DNA from: Iningainema tapete BLCC-T55
GTDB taxonomy: Bacteria; Cyanobacteriota; Cyanobacteriia; Cyanobacteriales; Nostocaceae
Direction of reading: 5' to 3'
NCBI RefSeq assembly: GCF_014698965.1
Contig: NZ_JACXAE010000063.1
Location: 54,788 to 118,787 of the forward strand
DNA: 64,000 bases
Both the position numbers and the translations under genes were made by a program. The notes beneath the pieces were generated by a model. It did not search any database. It was not told the origin of the DNA and saw nothing but the letters and a program-made list of their open reading frames with translations. Of the stretch, positions 27,060-35,426 are shown piece by piece. Each line of letters opens with the position of its first letter. Position 1 is the first letter of the stretch.

Positions 27060-27482
27060 CTATAGTTGATTTACATAAGCTGGCAGTGGGGATAATTTGC
27101 TCAATAGCACCTGCTCGGAAGTCCAAAACTGAGCTTTTTGCCTCTCGGCACAAGCTAAAAATGCGGCATCATATAGTGTTGGTAGTTGATATTGTTCTGC
27201 AATTTCCCAAGCTCTGACTTTAATTAATTCCTCATTGATGTATTCTATGGGTAGATCGCAAAAATCCTGATAACACCCGTTAGCTTCCTCTTTTGTCAGT
27301 AAACCCATCCTGACTTTTTTGCGTAAAACTGAGCCTACTTCTGCCCAAGCAAAAGCAGGTGCAACTAAACGAGCATTACCCACCACTGTTTCTACTATTA
27401 GGCTATCTGCTAGTGGTTCATTTTCATCAGGCACAAGATAGGGAATGAAAACGCTTGTATCTAAGCATAAGACTTTATTCAA
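27060..27482 (-). CDS. vapC: PIN-domain toxin, VapC family
   Basis: A 140-residue PIN-domain ribonuclease. The acidic metal-binding residues are in place: Asp8 in LCLDTSVFIPYL, Glu48 in AFAWAEVGSVLRKK, Asp105 in LPTLYDAAFLA, with a further acidic residue near AERQKAQFWTSE. VapC toxins cleave tRNA or rRNA; the target here is unknown. The gene overlaps the antitoxin gene by 8 bp, typical of type II modules. It ends only 13 bp from the 71-residue helicase accessory gene, so the toxin module may be read through into the helicase genes. Confidence 0.88.
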   Translation of the reverse strand: MNKVLCLDTSVFIPYLVPDENEPLADSLIVETVVGNARLVAPAFAWAEVGSVLRKKVRMGLLTKEEANGCYQDFCDLPIEYINEELIKVRAWEIAEQYQLPTLYDAAFLACAERQKAQFWTSEQVLLSKLSPLPAYVNQL

Positions 27483-27729
27483 TTGACGTGTTCCCTTCTC
27501 TTAAACTACGAATCAAAGCATTAGCATTTGGGTGTACGCCTGTTCTAGCTTTAATTTCGGCACGCCTTTTGAGGATACTTTGATGGGTAGCAATAGCTTG
27601 TCGTCGTTTGACTTCTTGTTCGACTGCTTCAACTACTAACTCATTGAATGACTCTCCACCGTCTTTAAGCTGTTTTGCTTGTTTTAGCAGAGGAATGGGA
27701 AACCGGATTGTAACTGCTTCACGCTCCAT
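27475..27729 (-). CDS. VapB-type antitoxin
   Basis: An 84-residue protein. Residues 1-45 (EREAVTIRFPIPLLKQAKQLKDGGESFNELVVEAVEQEV) have a ribbon-helix-helix pattern for DNA binding. The basic, flexible C-terminal half would bind the VapC toxin. It overlaps vapC by 8 bp and comes first in the operon, as expected for an antitoxin that represses its own promoter. The ATG at 27729 is the first Met. Confidence 0.8.
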   Translation of the reverse strand: MEREAVTIRFPIPLLKQAKQLKDGGESFNELVVEAVEQEVKRRQAIATHQSILKRRAEIKARTGVHPNANALIRSLREGNTSIE

Positions 27730-28052
27730 ACTAACTCCCAGCTTTTGTCTTGTGATATCTACAATTGTAACTATATTTTGGTTACATAGATAGAATTTAT
27801 GGGTAACTTGTTTGTAGTAAGGGCTGTCTTCCCTTTCATGATGAAACTTAAATGCTCATTAGCTTAAAACCATACGCCGGACTCAGGGATCATCTGGGAA
27901 GGCAAAGCACATACTCTGTGTGTAAGCAATAAACTAAATTTAACATTAAAGCTTTCATTACCACAAATAAAAAAAATAATGTTGCAGTTTTCGACATTGA
28001 CAACATAGTACCCCTGACTAAGAGAATACTGATCAGAATATGAATGTTGACA

Positions 28053-28182
28053 ATATAGGATTACTATTTGATTTTTGAAATACACGTAGGGTGGGCACTG
28101 CCCACAAAATCCCGAGATGTACGGCATAGCCCACCCTACACATACGTAGATTTGTTCAAAAATCAAACCGGATTCCTATATA
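28053..28182. mobile_element. MITE-like element with long terminal inverted repeats
   Basis: About 130 bp. The left end (ATATAGGATT...TTTGATTTTTGAA, 28053-28079) and the right end (TTCAAAAATCAAA...TCCTATAT, 28155-28182) are near-complete inverted repeats. Inside, GTAGGGTGGGC pairs with GCCCACCCTAC. There is no coding capacity. It lies in the 563-bp gap between vapB and the sensor kinase; nothing else was recognised in that gap. Confidence 0.7.
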
Positions 28183-28292
28183 AGTAAACTTTTTGTCAAA
28201 TTGTCACTTACGTAATTAAGCAATTGTCGGAAATAAAACAAAAATGAAACAGTATTTCAATTTAATAATTATTAATTGCAGGGAGTTGGATT

Positions 28293-29555
28293 ATGATTTT
28301 TGGTTATCATATTTTGGAGCAACTCAAGCTTAAAATTACATTACAGCCAAAAGAGGAGTTGCAGTTTACCAAGTTCCTGATAGATTCTGCGGCAGATGCT
28401 GTTTTTTGGGTAGCAAAAGACGCACGGTTTTTGTACGTAAATCAGGCGGCTTGCTACATGGCTGGGTATTCCCGTGAGGAATTACTCTCCATGACGATGC
28501 ACGACGTAGAACCAGACTTTTCGCCAAAAATTTGGTCAGAATTTTGGAAAGCTATCCAGAAGCAGGGTTCGCTTTACTTTGATTGTTTACATCCTCTGAA
28601 AGAGGGCGGGAGAAATCCTGTGGAGATCACCTTTATTTATCTGGAACACCAAGGTAAAGAGTATAGCTGTATCTTTGTCCGCAATAATACTAAACGCAAG
28701 CCGACAGAAATAGCACTAGGCAAAATTAATGAAGCGCTAAAGTGCAAAGTAAAAGAGCGCACAGTTCAATTAAGAAGAGCTAATGAGCAATTGTGCCACG
28801 AGATAGCTGAGCGCAAGCTTGCAGAAGCACAACTTCGGCTGGCTCTAGAACAAGAAAAAGACGAGAGTGAACTGGGAGCCAGCTTTGTCTGTATGGTTTC
28901 TCATGAATTCCGCAACCCCCTGCACGTTATTTCATTTGCCACCAGCTTGCTTAAACGTAACATTCACCAATGGGATCTTGAGAAAAAACTCAAGTATCTC
29001 CATCGTATCCAAACTGCCGCTGAATATCTGGGCGAGTTGATGGATAATGTTTTCATCATTGGTAAATTAGAAGCAGGAAAACTAAAATTTGAACCAAAAG
29101 CAATTAATTTAGAGCAATTTTGCCGTAATTTACTAACACAATTGCCACTGAGCCACAGTAGCAGCCACACTGTCAACTTTGCAATTCTTGGTGACTGCTC
29201 AACAGCTTGTGTGGATGAAAAATTGCTACAGCCGATGCTGACAAATCTGCTCGACAATGCGATTAAGTATTCTCCAAACGATAGGACAGTTGATTTGAAA
29301 CTTTCGTGCTATAGTAATGAAGAACTAGTTTTCCAGATTAAAGATCAAGGAATTGGCATTCCACCAGCAGATCAAAAACGACTGTTTGAACCATTCTATC
29401 GCGGCAATAATGTCGGCGATGTACCAGGTATCGGACTAGGGCTAGCAGTTGTGAGAAAACTTGTGGACTTACATTTTGGTCAAATCTCTGTGATGAGTGA
29501 AGTAGGGGTGGGTACTACGTTTATAATTACGTTGCCATTAGGCAAAGCTTTGTAA
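28293..29555 (+). CDS. PAS-domain sensor histidine kinase
   Basis: A 420-residue soluble hybrid-less kinase. Residues about 25-140 form a PAS domain (FLIDSAADAVFWVAKDARFLYVNQAACYMAGYSREELL). Residues 140-195 are a coiled coil (KVKERTVQLRRANEQLCHEIAERKLAEAQ). Then comes HisKA with phospho-His204 in VSHEFRNPL and HATPase with N box NLLDNAIKYSPN, G1 KDQGIGIPP and G2 GIGLGLAVV. It probably phosphorylates the REC-AraC regulator encoded 350 bp downstream on the same strand. No membrane segment is present, so the signal is probably internal (redox, ligand or light via PAS). Confidence 0.92.
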   Translation: MIFGYHILEQLKLKITLQPKEELQFTKFLIDSAADAVFWVAKDARFLYVNQAACYMAGYSREELLSMTMHDVEPDFSPKIWSEFWKAIQKQGSLYFDCLHPLKEGGRNPVEITFIYLEHQGKEYSCIFVRNNTKRKPTEIALGKINEALKCKVKERTVQLRRANEQLCHEIAERKLAEAQLRLALEQEKDESELGASFVCMVSHEFRNPLHVISFATSLLKRNIHQWDLEKKLKYLHRIQTAAEYLGELMDNVFIIGKLEAGKLKFEPKAINLEQFCRNLLTQLPLSHSSSHTVNFAILGDCSTACVDEKLLQPMLTNLLDNAIKYSPNDRTVDLKLSCYSNEELVFQIKDQGIGIPPADQKRLFEPFYRGNNVGDVPGIGLGLAVVRKLVDLHFGQISVMSEVGVGTTFIITLPLGKAL

Positions 29556-29905
29556 GCAAGACTGTCTACTGCGACCATTATTACTAACGATTGACCAAAC
29601 GCTCTTGGGTAGTTTCAGTGAGTCTGACTTTTCGTTGTTCCCAACAATACACTTTTCCATTATACTCGGTATTGTCCAAAAAAATAAAATATTTTATCTG
29701 TGCAAATAAAATTCTGGTTGACATGCCGCCAGAAATGTTGGGTTGAAGTCTTTCGCCCGAAAGTTTGAGCAGCTAACCACGAAGAATTGGCGAGATTTTG
29801 AGAGCGCGACATCGATATTTGTTTATCTAGTCCCAAGTTGAAGCTTGTGGACAGGAATTGACTTTTGCCTGAAGTCTAATAAAAACCAAAAATCGGGTGC
29901 AGACA
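29556..29905. other. intergenic region between sensor kinase and response regulator
   Basis: 350 bp with no recognisable gene or strong hairpin. It presumably carries the promoter of the response regulator gene. Confidence 0.5.
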
Positions 29906-30724
29906 ATGAAAAAGATTCTAGTGATTGAAGATGAGGCGCAAAGCCGAGAGATGTTTCTAGAATGCTTAGAGGCTGAAGGGTTCGATGCGATCGCTGTGGA
30001 AAACGGTCTTGTTGCTGTCCAACAGATACGGGAAAAGTTGCCTGATTTGGTGATTTGCGACATTAATATGCCGGAACTTGATGGTTACGGCGTCCTCACC
30101 TCGCTGCGCCAAGATCCAGCCACAGCAGCAATAATGTTCATTTTTCTGATTGCTAAGTTTGCCAAAACTGAACTTTGCCAAGGCATGAATCTGGGAGCAG
30201 ATGACTATCTCACTAAACCATTTACGGTAGAGGAATTACTAGAGGCGATTACTGCCCAACTGGAAAAACAGGCAGATCTTAGGCAGTGGTACGCTGTTGA
30301 TCCCCAAAAAGTCCCAGCGCCACCACCTGCTGACACTGCCAAACCAACAGACCAAAAGTCAATCTTTCCTGCTTGTCCCCAATTGAGTAAAGTCTTCGAC
30401 TTCATCGAAGCCAATTATCACAAGTCGATCAGCTTGTGTGACGTGGCACAGGCACTTGATTACTCCTCCGCTTACCTAACCGATTTAGTGCGACGTCGAA
30501 CAGGAAAGAGCGTGCATCGCTGGATTACCCAGCGCCGGATGGTAGCAGCCTGTTCCTTACTCCAAGAAACCGACCGATCAATAGATTACATTGCCGAAGC
30601 TGTAGGCTATCGCCATACGTGGTGCTTCTTTCGCCTGTTTCGCAAAACCTTTGGCATGACTCCAGGAGACTGGCGCAGCGCTTATCGTGGCTCTATTACA
30701 AAAACCTGTACGAATGTAGCATAA
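29906..30724 (+). CDS. response regulator with AraC-family DNA-binding output
   Basis: A protein of about 272 residues. The receiver domain (1-125) has the acidic pair in VIEDEAQSRE, phospho-Asp in LVICDINMPELDGYG and the Lys in DYLTKPFTVEEL. A proline-rich linker follows (VPAPPPADTAKPT). The last 110 residues are an AraC-type double helix-turn-helix (HKSISLCDVAQALDYSSAYLTDLVRRRTGKSVHRWI and DYIAEAVGYRHTWCFFRLFRKTFGMTPGDWR). ATG at 29906 is preferred to GTG at 29897 because MKKILVIEDE is the standard receiver start. It is the likely partner of the upstream kinase. Confidence 0.9.
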   Translation: MKKILVIEDEAQSREMFLECLEAEGFDAIAVENGLVAVQQIREKLPDLVICDINMPELDGYGVLTSLRQDPATAAIMFIFLIAKFAKTELCQGMNLGADDYLTKPFTVEELLEAITAQLEKQADLRQWYAVDPQKVPAPPPADTAKPTDQKSIFPACPQLSKVFDFIEANYHKSISLCDVAQALDYSSAYLTDLVRRRTGKSVHRWITQRRMVAACSLLQETDRSIDYIAEAVGYRHTWCFFRLFRKTFGMTPGDWRSAYRGSITKTCTNVA

Positions 30725-31147
30725 GCCTCCTCACATTACTCCCACAGCAGTACACAAGGGAGTGATACCATTTCACTTTTTTATTGATACAAATGTATGG
30801 TTAGAGGCGAACAGCCGTTCGCCCCTAATGTTGATTATAACTACTGCTTAATGTTGTTTCTTTAAGAGATTTGAAGCTATAGCAATCCTATTTAAGTTGC
30901 AAATGCTAGCCATCAGAAACCAGGTTTCTTTGAGAAACCGGGTTTCTCTGATTTCTCTGTGTTCGCGAATCATTTAGGACTGTTATAGCTGTTGCGACAC
31001 TTTAAAATGCGAAAACTCCAGAGCTAGAAACCAAATCGCAAAGCGTTCCTATTATAGAGAATCACAATCACAAACCACAATCCAATTTTTTTATTTTTGT
31101 CATCTAATTTTTTTAGTTACTCAATCAATTACTCAATTTAGGAAAAT
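30725..31147. repeat. gene-free region with palindromic repeats
   Basis: The gap before the peptide locus holds a hairpin TTAGAGGCGAAC/GTTCGCCCCTAA (30801-30828). It also has two successive copies of AGAAACC(A/G)GGTTTCT (30915-30929 and 30933-30947), each itself palindromic. No ORF worth reporting was seen. Confidence 0.65.
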
Positions 31148-31184
31148 CTAAAGAATTTAGCTGATTTGTTCCTAAAGAATTTAG
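31148..31184. promoter_or_regulatory. paired CTAAAGAATTTAG operator-like sites, copy A
   Basis: Two perfect palindromes CTAAAGAATTTAG at 31148-31160 and 31172-31184, 24 bp apart (start to start), about 160-200 bp before the precursor gene. The same pair with the same spacing recurs before the exporter genes at 33416. This suggests binding sites for one dimeric regulator; its identity is unknown. Confidence 0.6.
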
Positions 31185-31344
31185 CTAGCTCTAGGAAAAT
31201 TTACGCTGCTATTCTGAAATTGTTGATTCTCAAAAGTAGTTGAAGACAAGTTGCTCAATGCCGAATAGGTTAATACAATTTGTCATTCCAGTTAGAAATC
31301 ATCACATTTGTTCAAAATAATATCCTACTTAAGGAGCCAAGAAA

Positions 31345-31590
31345 ATGCAAAACACAATCAAAGAAGAACTACAACAACTTCTTCCTGCTAACTTAGTTGA
31401 TGCACAAGTATCTGATGCAGAACTCGAATCCGTAGCTGGTGGTGTTAGACAATATAGCACTGGAGGTAGAACGGTTATACTCACATTCCAAGGAGTTAGT
31501 ACCGTACCTCTTTCAATCGGCAACACCTCAGGTCGAGTAATTGCAAGAGAGGTCAGAACAATTCTTGGTGTTACCGTTGATTCTATATAA
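31345..31590 (+). CDS. double-glycine leader peptide precursor (candidate bacteriocin/RiPP-like peptide)
   Basis: An 81-residue peptide with a strong AAGGAG ribosome site (31331-31336). The leader (about 1-33) is amphipathic and acidic and ends DAELESVAGG, the cleavage site recognised by C39 peptidases and common to Nif11/NHLP-type leaders. The 48-residue core after Gly33 is rich in Thr, Val, Gly and Ser, and has no Cys, so lanthionine or disulfide bridges are excluded. A C39-peptidase ABC transporter is encoded 4 kb downstream, and both transcription units share the duplicated upstream region. No modifying enzyme is visible, so the product may be unmodified or modified by enzymes elsewhere. 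Confidence 0.75.
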   Translation: MQNTIKEELQQLLPANLVDAQVSDAELESVAGGVRQYSTGGRTVILTFQGVSTVPLSIGNTSGRVIAREVRTILGVTVDSI

Positions 31591-31653
31591 TTAGCAATTG
31601 TAACCTCTTTTCTCTAAGAAACTAGTGCGTAATAAATTTCCGCTGGTTTCTCA

Positions 31654-31713
31654 AAAACCCCGGTTCAGCCCCTACTTAAACACAAGTAGGCGTGTGGCAT
31701 GAATCCGGGGTTT
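31654..31713. terminator. hairpin after the precursor gene
   Basis: AAAACCCCGG (from 31654) pairs with TCCGGGGTTT (to 31713), with an inner stem CCTACTT (31671-31677) / AAGTAGG (31684-31690) and a T-rich tract following. It lies 64 bp past the precursor stop and 106 bp before the protease gene. It may limit read-through so that precursor is made in excess. Confidence 0.6.
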
Positions 31714-31818
31714 CTAATTTTTCTCTGAGAAAAGCAACGAAAGAGTGCTACAGCAATGATAATTATGGGAATGAAAATGATAATGTAAATTTTATAAATA
31801 ACAAGACTACTTAATGGA

Positions 31819-33372
31819 ATGAAGAATTTTTGTAGGATCATCACCTCAGTACTGATCACAGCAACTGCCTCTATTAGTCTATTGCCAAATGAAAAAGCTT
31901 TTGGGGTGGGATTGACAACTACTCAAGGGGATATAGCTATCAGATCTGATATCGCTCGAGAACGTTTTGGTGTAACTGGGAAGGGTGTTTTGATTGGAGT
32001 AATTTCTGACAGCTACAATAATTTAGGCTTCTCACAACTGGATGTTGACAGTGGTGACTTGCCAGAAGGAATTAGAGTCATAAGGGATATTGATGGTCCT
32101 CCTGGTACAGGTACTGATGAAGGTAATGCTCTCATGCAAATCATGTATGATATTGCTCCTAGTGCTAACTTTATCTTTCACACAGGATTGGTTGAGAGTC
32201 AAGCCGAATATGCCAAAGCTATTGAAAAGCTTGCCGATGCAGGGGCTAGGATTATCATCAGTGATGTCAATGTTCTCCGTCAGCCGATGTTCCAAGATGG
32301 ACTGATAGCCCAGGCTGTTGATAGAGTAGTATCTAGACCTAGTAATGGGGTTTCATTTTTCGCCTCAGCCGGAAACGCAGCTCGTCAATCTTACCAAAGT
32401 CCTTTTAATTCCAGTGGTGTGATTGACCTCATCTCTGGAGGTGAGCTACACGATTTTGATCCAGGACCGGGCGTAGATACGTTTCAGCGTATCACGATGC
32501 CGACTGGCTCTCTTTTTTCATTTTCGTTGCAATGGGATTCACCCTTCTTTTCTGTGAGTGGGGGTGCAGGCTCCCCCAACGATCTCGATATTTTTTTGTA
32601 TGACAGTTCCGGTACTGAATTATTGGCTAGCAGTACTGAATCTAACATTGGTAATGACCCTCTAGAATTTTTTGACTTCATTAACGAAACTCAAAGCACC
32701 GAATTTAATCTAGCAATTGCATTAAAAGATGGTCCTGCTCCTAATCTCTTAAAATACGTTACTCAGGGGCTAGACTTTGAAATTAACGAATTTAACACGT
32801 CTAGCAGCACCATTTACGGATTTGCCAATGCTAGGGGAGCGCTGCCTGTTGGAGCAGCTTTCTATCTTGACACCCCAGAATTTGGTGTAGAGCCGCCTGT
32901 GATACAGTTGTTCTCCTCCGCCGGAGGCACTCCCATTTTATTCGATGCCAACGGCAACCGTTTGGCAAATCCTGAAATCCGCAAAAAGCCAGGGATTGTA
33001 GCTCCAGATGGCGTTAATAACACTTTTTTTGGCTTTCGAGAAGTTGAGGGAGACGAGTTTCCCAACGTTTTTGGAACATCAGTGGTGGCTCCACACGCGG
33101 CGGCAGTCGCGGCGCTCTTGCTGGAATTCAACCCAAATCTATCTCCTGCGGAAATTTATGACATCCTACAAAGATCTGCCATTGATATGGACGATCCAAG
33201 TACCCCTGAATTTGACATTGGATTTGACTTTGGCACTGGATATGGCTTGATCCAAGCTGATCGAGCTTTAAGCCTTGCCGCACAGCGTGTTCCAGAACCT
33301 TCTTCGGTTTTGGCTCTATTTTTGTGTAGTGCTTTAGGAATAGCCTTTGTACGCCGTTGCCGAATTAACTAA
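31819..33372 (+). CDS. secreted subtilisin-fold (S8-like) serine protease with PEP-CTERM tail
   Basis: A 517-residue exported protein. A signal peptide (about 1-28) precedes the catalytic domain. The Asp is in VLIGVISDSYNN (Asp64), the oxyanion Asn in FFASAGNAA (about 186) and the Ser in FGTSVVAPHAAAVAALL (Ser421). At the position of the usual catalytic His (HGTHVAG) it reads TDEGNALMQIMYDIAP, so Glu101 replaces His, as in sedolisin-like Ser-Glu-Asp enzymes. A beta-rich insert fills 200-400. The C-terminus is a PEP-CTERM sorting tail (VPEPSSVLALFL...RRC). It lies between precursor and exporter genes, so it could trim the exported peptide; this is inference. Confidence 0.85.
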   Translation: MKNFCRIITSVLITATASISLLPNEKAFGVGLTTTQGDIAIRSDIARERFGVTGKGVLIGVISDSYNNLGFSQLDVDSGDLPEGIRVIRDIDGPPGTGTDEGNALMQIMYDIAPSANFIFHTGLVESQAEYAKAIEKLADAGARIIISDVNVLRQPMFQDGLIAQAVDRVVSRPSNGVSFFASAGNAARQSYQSPFNSSGVIDLISGGELHDFDPGPGVDTFQRITMPTGSLFSFSLQWDSPFFSVSGGAGSPNDLDIFLYDSSGTELLASSTESNIGNDPLEFFDFINETQSTEFNLAIALKDGPAPNLLKYVTQGLDFEINEFNTSSSTIYGFANARGALPVGAAFYLDTPEFGVEPPVIQLFSSAGGTPILFDANGNRLANPEIRKKPGIVAPDGVNNTFFGFREVEGDEFPNVFGTSVVAPHAAAVAALLLEFNPNLSPAEIYDILQRSAIDMDDPSTPEFDIGFDFGTGYGLIQADRALSLAAQRVPEPSSVLALFLCSALGIAFVRRCRIN

Positions 33373-33415
33373 AAAGGCGTTGACAATAAACATAAAATAT
33401 GCTACAAAAGTGCTC

Positions 33416-33452
33416 CTAAAGAATTTAGCTGACTCATTTCTAAAGAATTTAG
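33416..33452. promoter_or_regulatory. paired CTAAAGAATTTAG operator-like sites, copy B
   Basis: Perfect CTAAAGAATTTAG at 33416-33428 and 33440-33452, again 24 bp apart. The roughly 190 bp that follow match the region before the precursor gene, including AAAAGTAGTTGAA, AATAGGTTAAT and AATCATCACATTT at the same offset (150-151 bp). This is the duplicated upstream region of the exporter genes. Confidence 0.6.
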
Positions 33453-33615
33453 ATAGCTGATTTAAAGTTTGAAGTGATATGCTCAAATTGATGATTATAA
33501 AAAGTAGTTGAACATAAGTTGCTAAATACTAAATAGGTTAATTGCAACTTGTAGTTCTAGATAGGAATCATCACATTTATTCAAACTAATTTTCTACTAA
33601 AGCTCCAACTACCCC

Positions 33616-33740
33616 CAATACTTTTCGGTTAAGACTTGATCCCCCCAACCCCCCTTTTTAAGAGGGGCAAGCAACCCCCCTTTTTAAGGGGGGCAAGGGG
33701 GGATCTTCGCGGGTTCATCATTACTAAACAAGAAGTATTG
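33616..33740. mobile_element. small non-coding repeat element with short inverted ends
   Basis: The ends CAATACTT (33616-33623) and AAGTATTG (33733-33740) are inverted. The interior holds two C-run/G-run hairpins of the type also found inside the glycosyltransferase gene at 2219. CTACCCCC occurs on both sides (33609-33616 and 33744-33751), which resembles a target duplication but is not flush on the right. It separates the duplicated upstream region from the exporter genes. Confidence 0.55.
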
Positions 33741-33838
33741 CAGCTACCCCCTGGATTTACTGGTTTGTAGTGTTCTAGGTGTGGTCAATCTGTAGCACCA
33801 AATTAAAAGTACATTTTCTAGTTACATTTAACACTAAA

Positions 33839-35416
33839 GTGAATGAAAATACAGTTAAAACACTCCCCTCCCATTCCGACGTTCAGCCCTGCCAAGAATC
33901 AAGGCTAGCACCGCAATCAAACCCAGATTCCTTAACTCAACCCTTACAGGAACCTGCTACTCATCCATCTCCAGAAATCAAAGAAAGCAGACTTTTCCGC
34001 AAAAAGTCTTTGGAGCGTTTATCCTCTCCAGAGAGGTTAGACCAGAATCTGCGCGTAGTTAGTCCCAAAAGTTGGCTACCTTTAGCTACGTTAGGTTCGT
34101 TAGTGGTAGCAGCCTTTGTTTGGAGTATATTTGGACGAATTCCGATTACTATTGAGGGTCGTGGGGTGCTGATTTACCCCAGTAAAGTTGTACCACTCCA
34201 GACCACAACTTCAGGACAGTTATTGACTTTAAATGTTAAGGAAGGGGAGATTGTTAAGAAAGGAGATGTCATAGCAACAGTTGACCAGGTTGATCTCCGC
34301 AAGCAGCTACAATTATCCCAAACCAAACTAACTCAATTGCAAGATCAGGATCGTGGTGTCAATTTGCTCCAGATGCAGCGGAAAGACCAGGAAAAAAAGG
34401 CTCTTCAAGAGCAACGCCAAACTCTACAGCAAAAGCTAAAGGACTTGCAGTCTTTGACACCAATCTTGAGAGAAAAAGGTCTTGAGTCAATCAAGCGCGA
34501 TCAAAAGAACCTGCACAAACGCATACAAACGCTTCGAGAATTGCTTCCTACCTTTAAAGAGAGATTAGATAATCGCCAGAAGCTCTTCCAACAAGGAGCA
34601 GTTTCTAGCGATTTAGTGCTGCAAGCGCACCAGGAATATATAGATAAAACCACCAGCATTGATGAAGCTGAATCTCAGCTAAAGCAACTTGCCGTTAAGG
34701 AAGCCGAAGCTTTAAGAGATTATCTTTCCAAGCAGAATGAAATCCAAAACATTCAAGCGCAATTACAGGAACTAGATAGTAAACAAGCTTCCTTAGCTCA
34801 ACAAGATCTAGAAACTTCAACCACTCGGAAAAAAGAAATTCAAGAAGTAGAGCGAGAGATTGCCCGACTTAAAGAGCAACTGGGAAATAACAGCCAAATT
34901 CTTAGCCAACACTCAGGACGCATTCTCGAAATGACAGTTCATCCTGGGCAAGTTATTAACTCAGGAACACGTATTGCCAGCATCGACGTAGAAAATCAAT
35001 CGAATAAACTAGTAGGCATCACCTATTTTCCGGTTAAAGATGGCAAGAAAATTCAACGGTTGATGACAATTCAAATCACGCCCCAAACTGTCAAGCGAGA
35101 ACGCTTTGGTGGCATTGTCGGCACCGTCACTGGAGTTTCATCTTTTCCCATTACCAAAGAAGCTGCCGCTAAGCTAGTAGGCAATCCAGAAGTAGTCGAG
35201 GGTCTAGTGCCTGACAAGAATGAGGGAGTTATACAAGTATTTGCCACTCTAAAATCTGATTCTACAACATTCAGCGGTTACAAGTGGTCTTCTTCCTCTG
35301 GACCGACAATGAAAATCTCTCCAGGAACGACTACAGTAGTTAGAGTCAAGGTGGACCAGAGAGCTCCAATTACTTATGTTTTACCAATTCTGAGGTCGAT
35401 CAGTGGTATCTATTAA
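33839..35416 (+). CDS. HlyD-family periplasmic adaptor (NHLP bacteriocin system type)
   Basis: A protein of about 525 residues with a polar Pro-rich N-terminus, one membrane helix (WLPLATLGSLVVAAFVWSIF), a lipoyl half-motif (VVPLQTTTSGQLLTLNVKEGEIVKKGDVIATVD), a long coiled-coil hairpin, and the second lipoyl half (SGRILEMTVHPGQVINSGTRIASID). It would bridge the inner-membrane ABC transporter to an outer-membrane channel. The GTG at 33839 (MNENTVK) is preferred over the GTG at 33779, whose extra residues look noncoding; neither has a strong ribosome site. The end overlaps or abuts the next gene, indicating one operon. Confidence 0.88.
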   Translation: MNENTVKTLPSHSDVQPCQESRLAPQSNPDSLTQPLQEPATHPSPEIKESRLFRKKSLERLSSPERLDQNLRVVSPKSWLPLATLGSLVVAAFVWSIFGRIPITIEGRGVLIYPSKVVPLQTTTSGQLLTLNVKEGEIVKKGDVIATVDQVDLRKQLQLSQTKLTQLQDQDRGVNLLQMQRKDQEKKALQEQRQTLQQKLKDLQSLTPILREKGLESIKRDQKNLHKRIQTLRELLPTFKERLDNRQKLFQQGAVSSDLVLQAHQEYIDKTTSIDEAESQLKQLAVKEAEALRDYLSKQNEIQNIQAQLQELDSKQASLAQQDLETSTTRKKEIQEVEREIARLKEQLGNNSQILSQHSGRILEMTVHPGQVINSGTRIASIDVENQSNKLVGITYFPVKDGKKIQRLMTIQITPQTVKRERFGGIVGTVTGVSSFPITKEAAAKLVGNPEVVEGLVPDKNEGVIQVFATLKSDSTTFSGYKWSSSSGPTMKISPGTTTVVRVKVDQRAPITYVLPILRSISGIY

Positions 35417-35426
35417 TTCTTCCTTA

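Noticed and set aside
27864..28166. 100-codon minus-strand ORF before the sensor kinase
   Set aside because: It runs through the MITE-like inverted repeat, and its composition is not protein-like.
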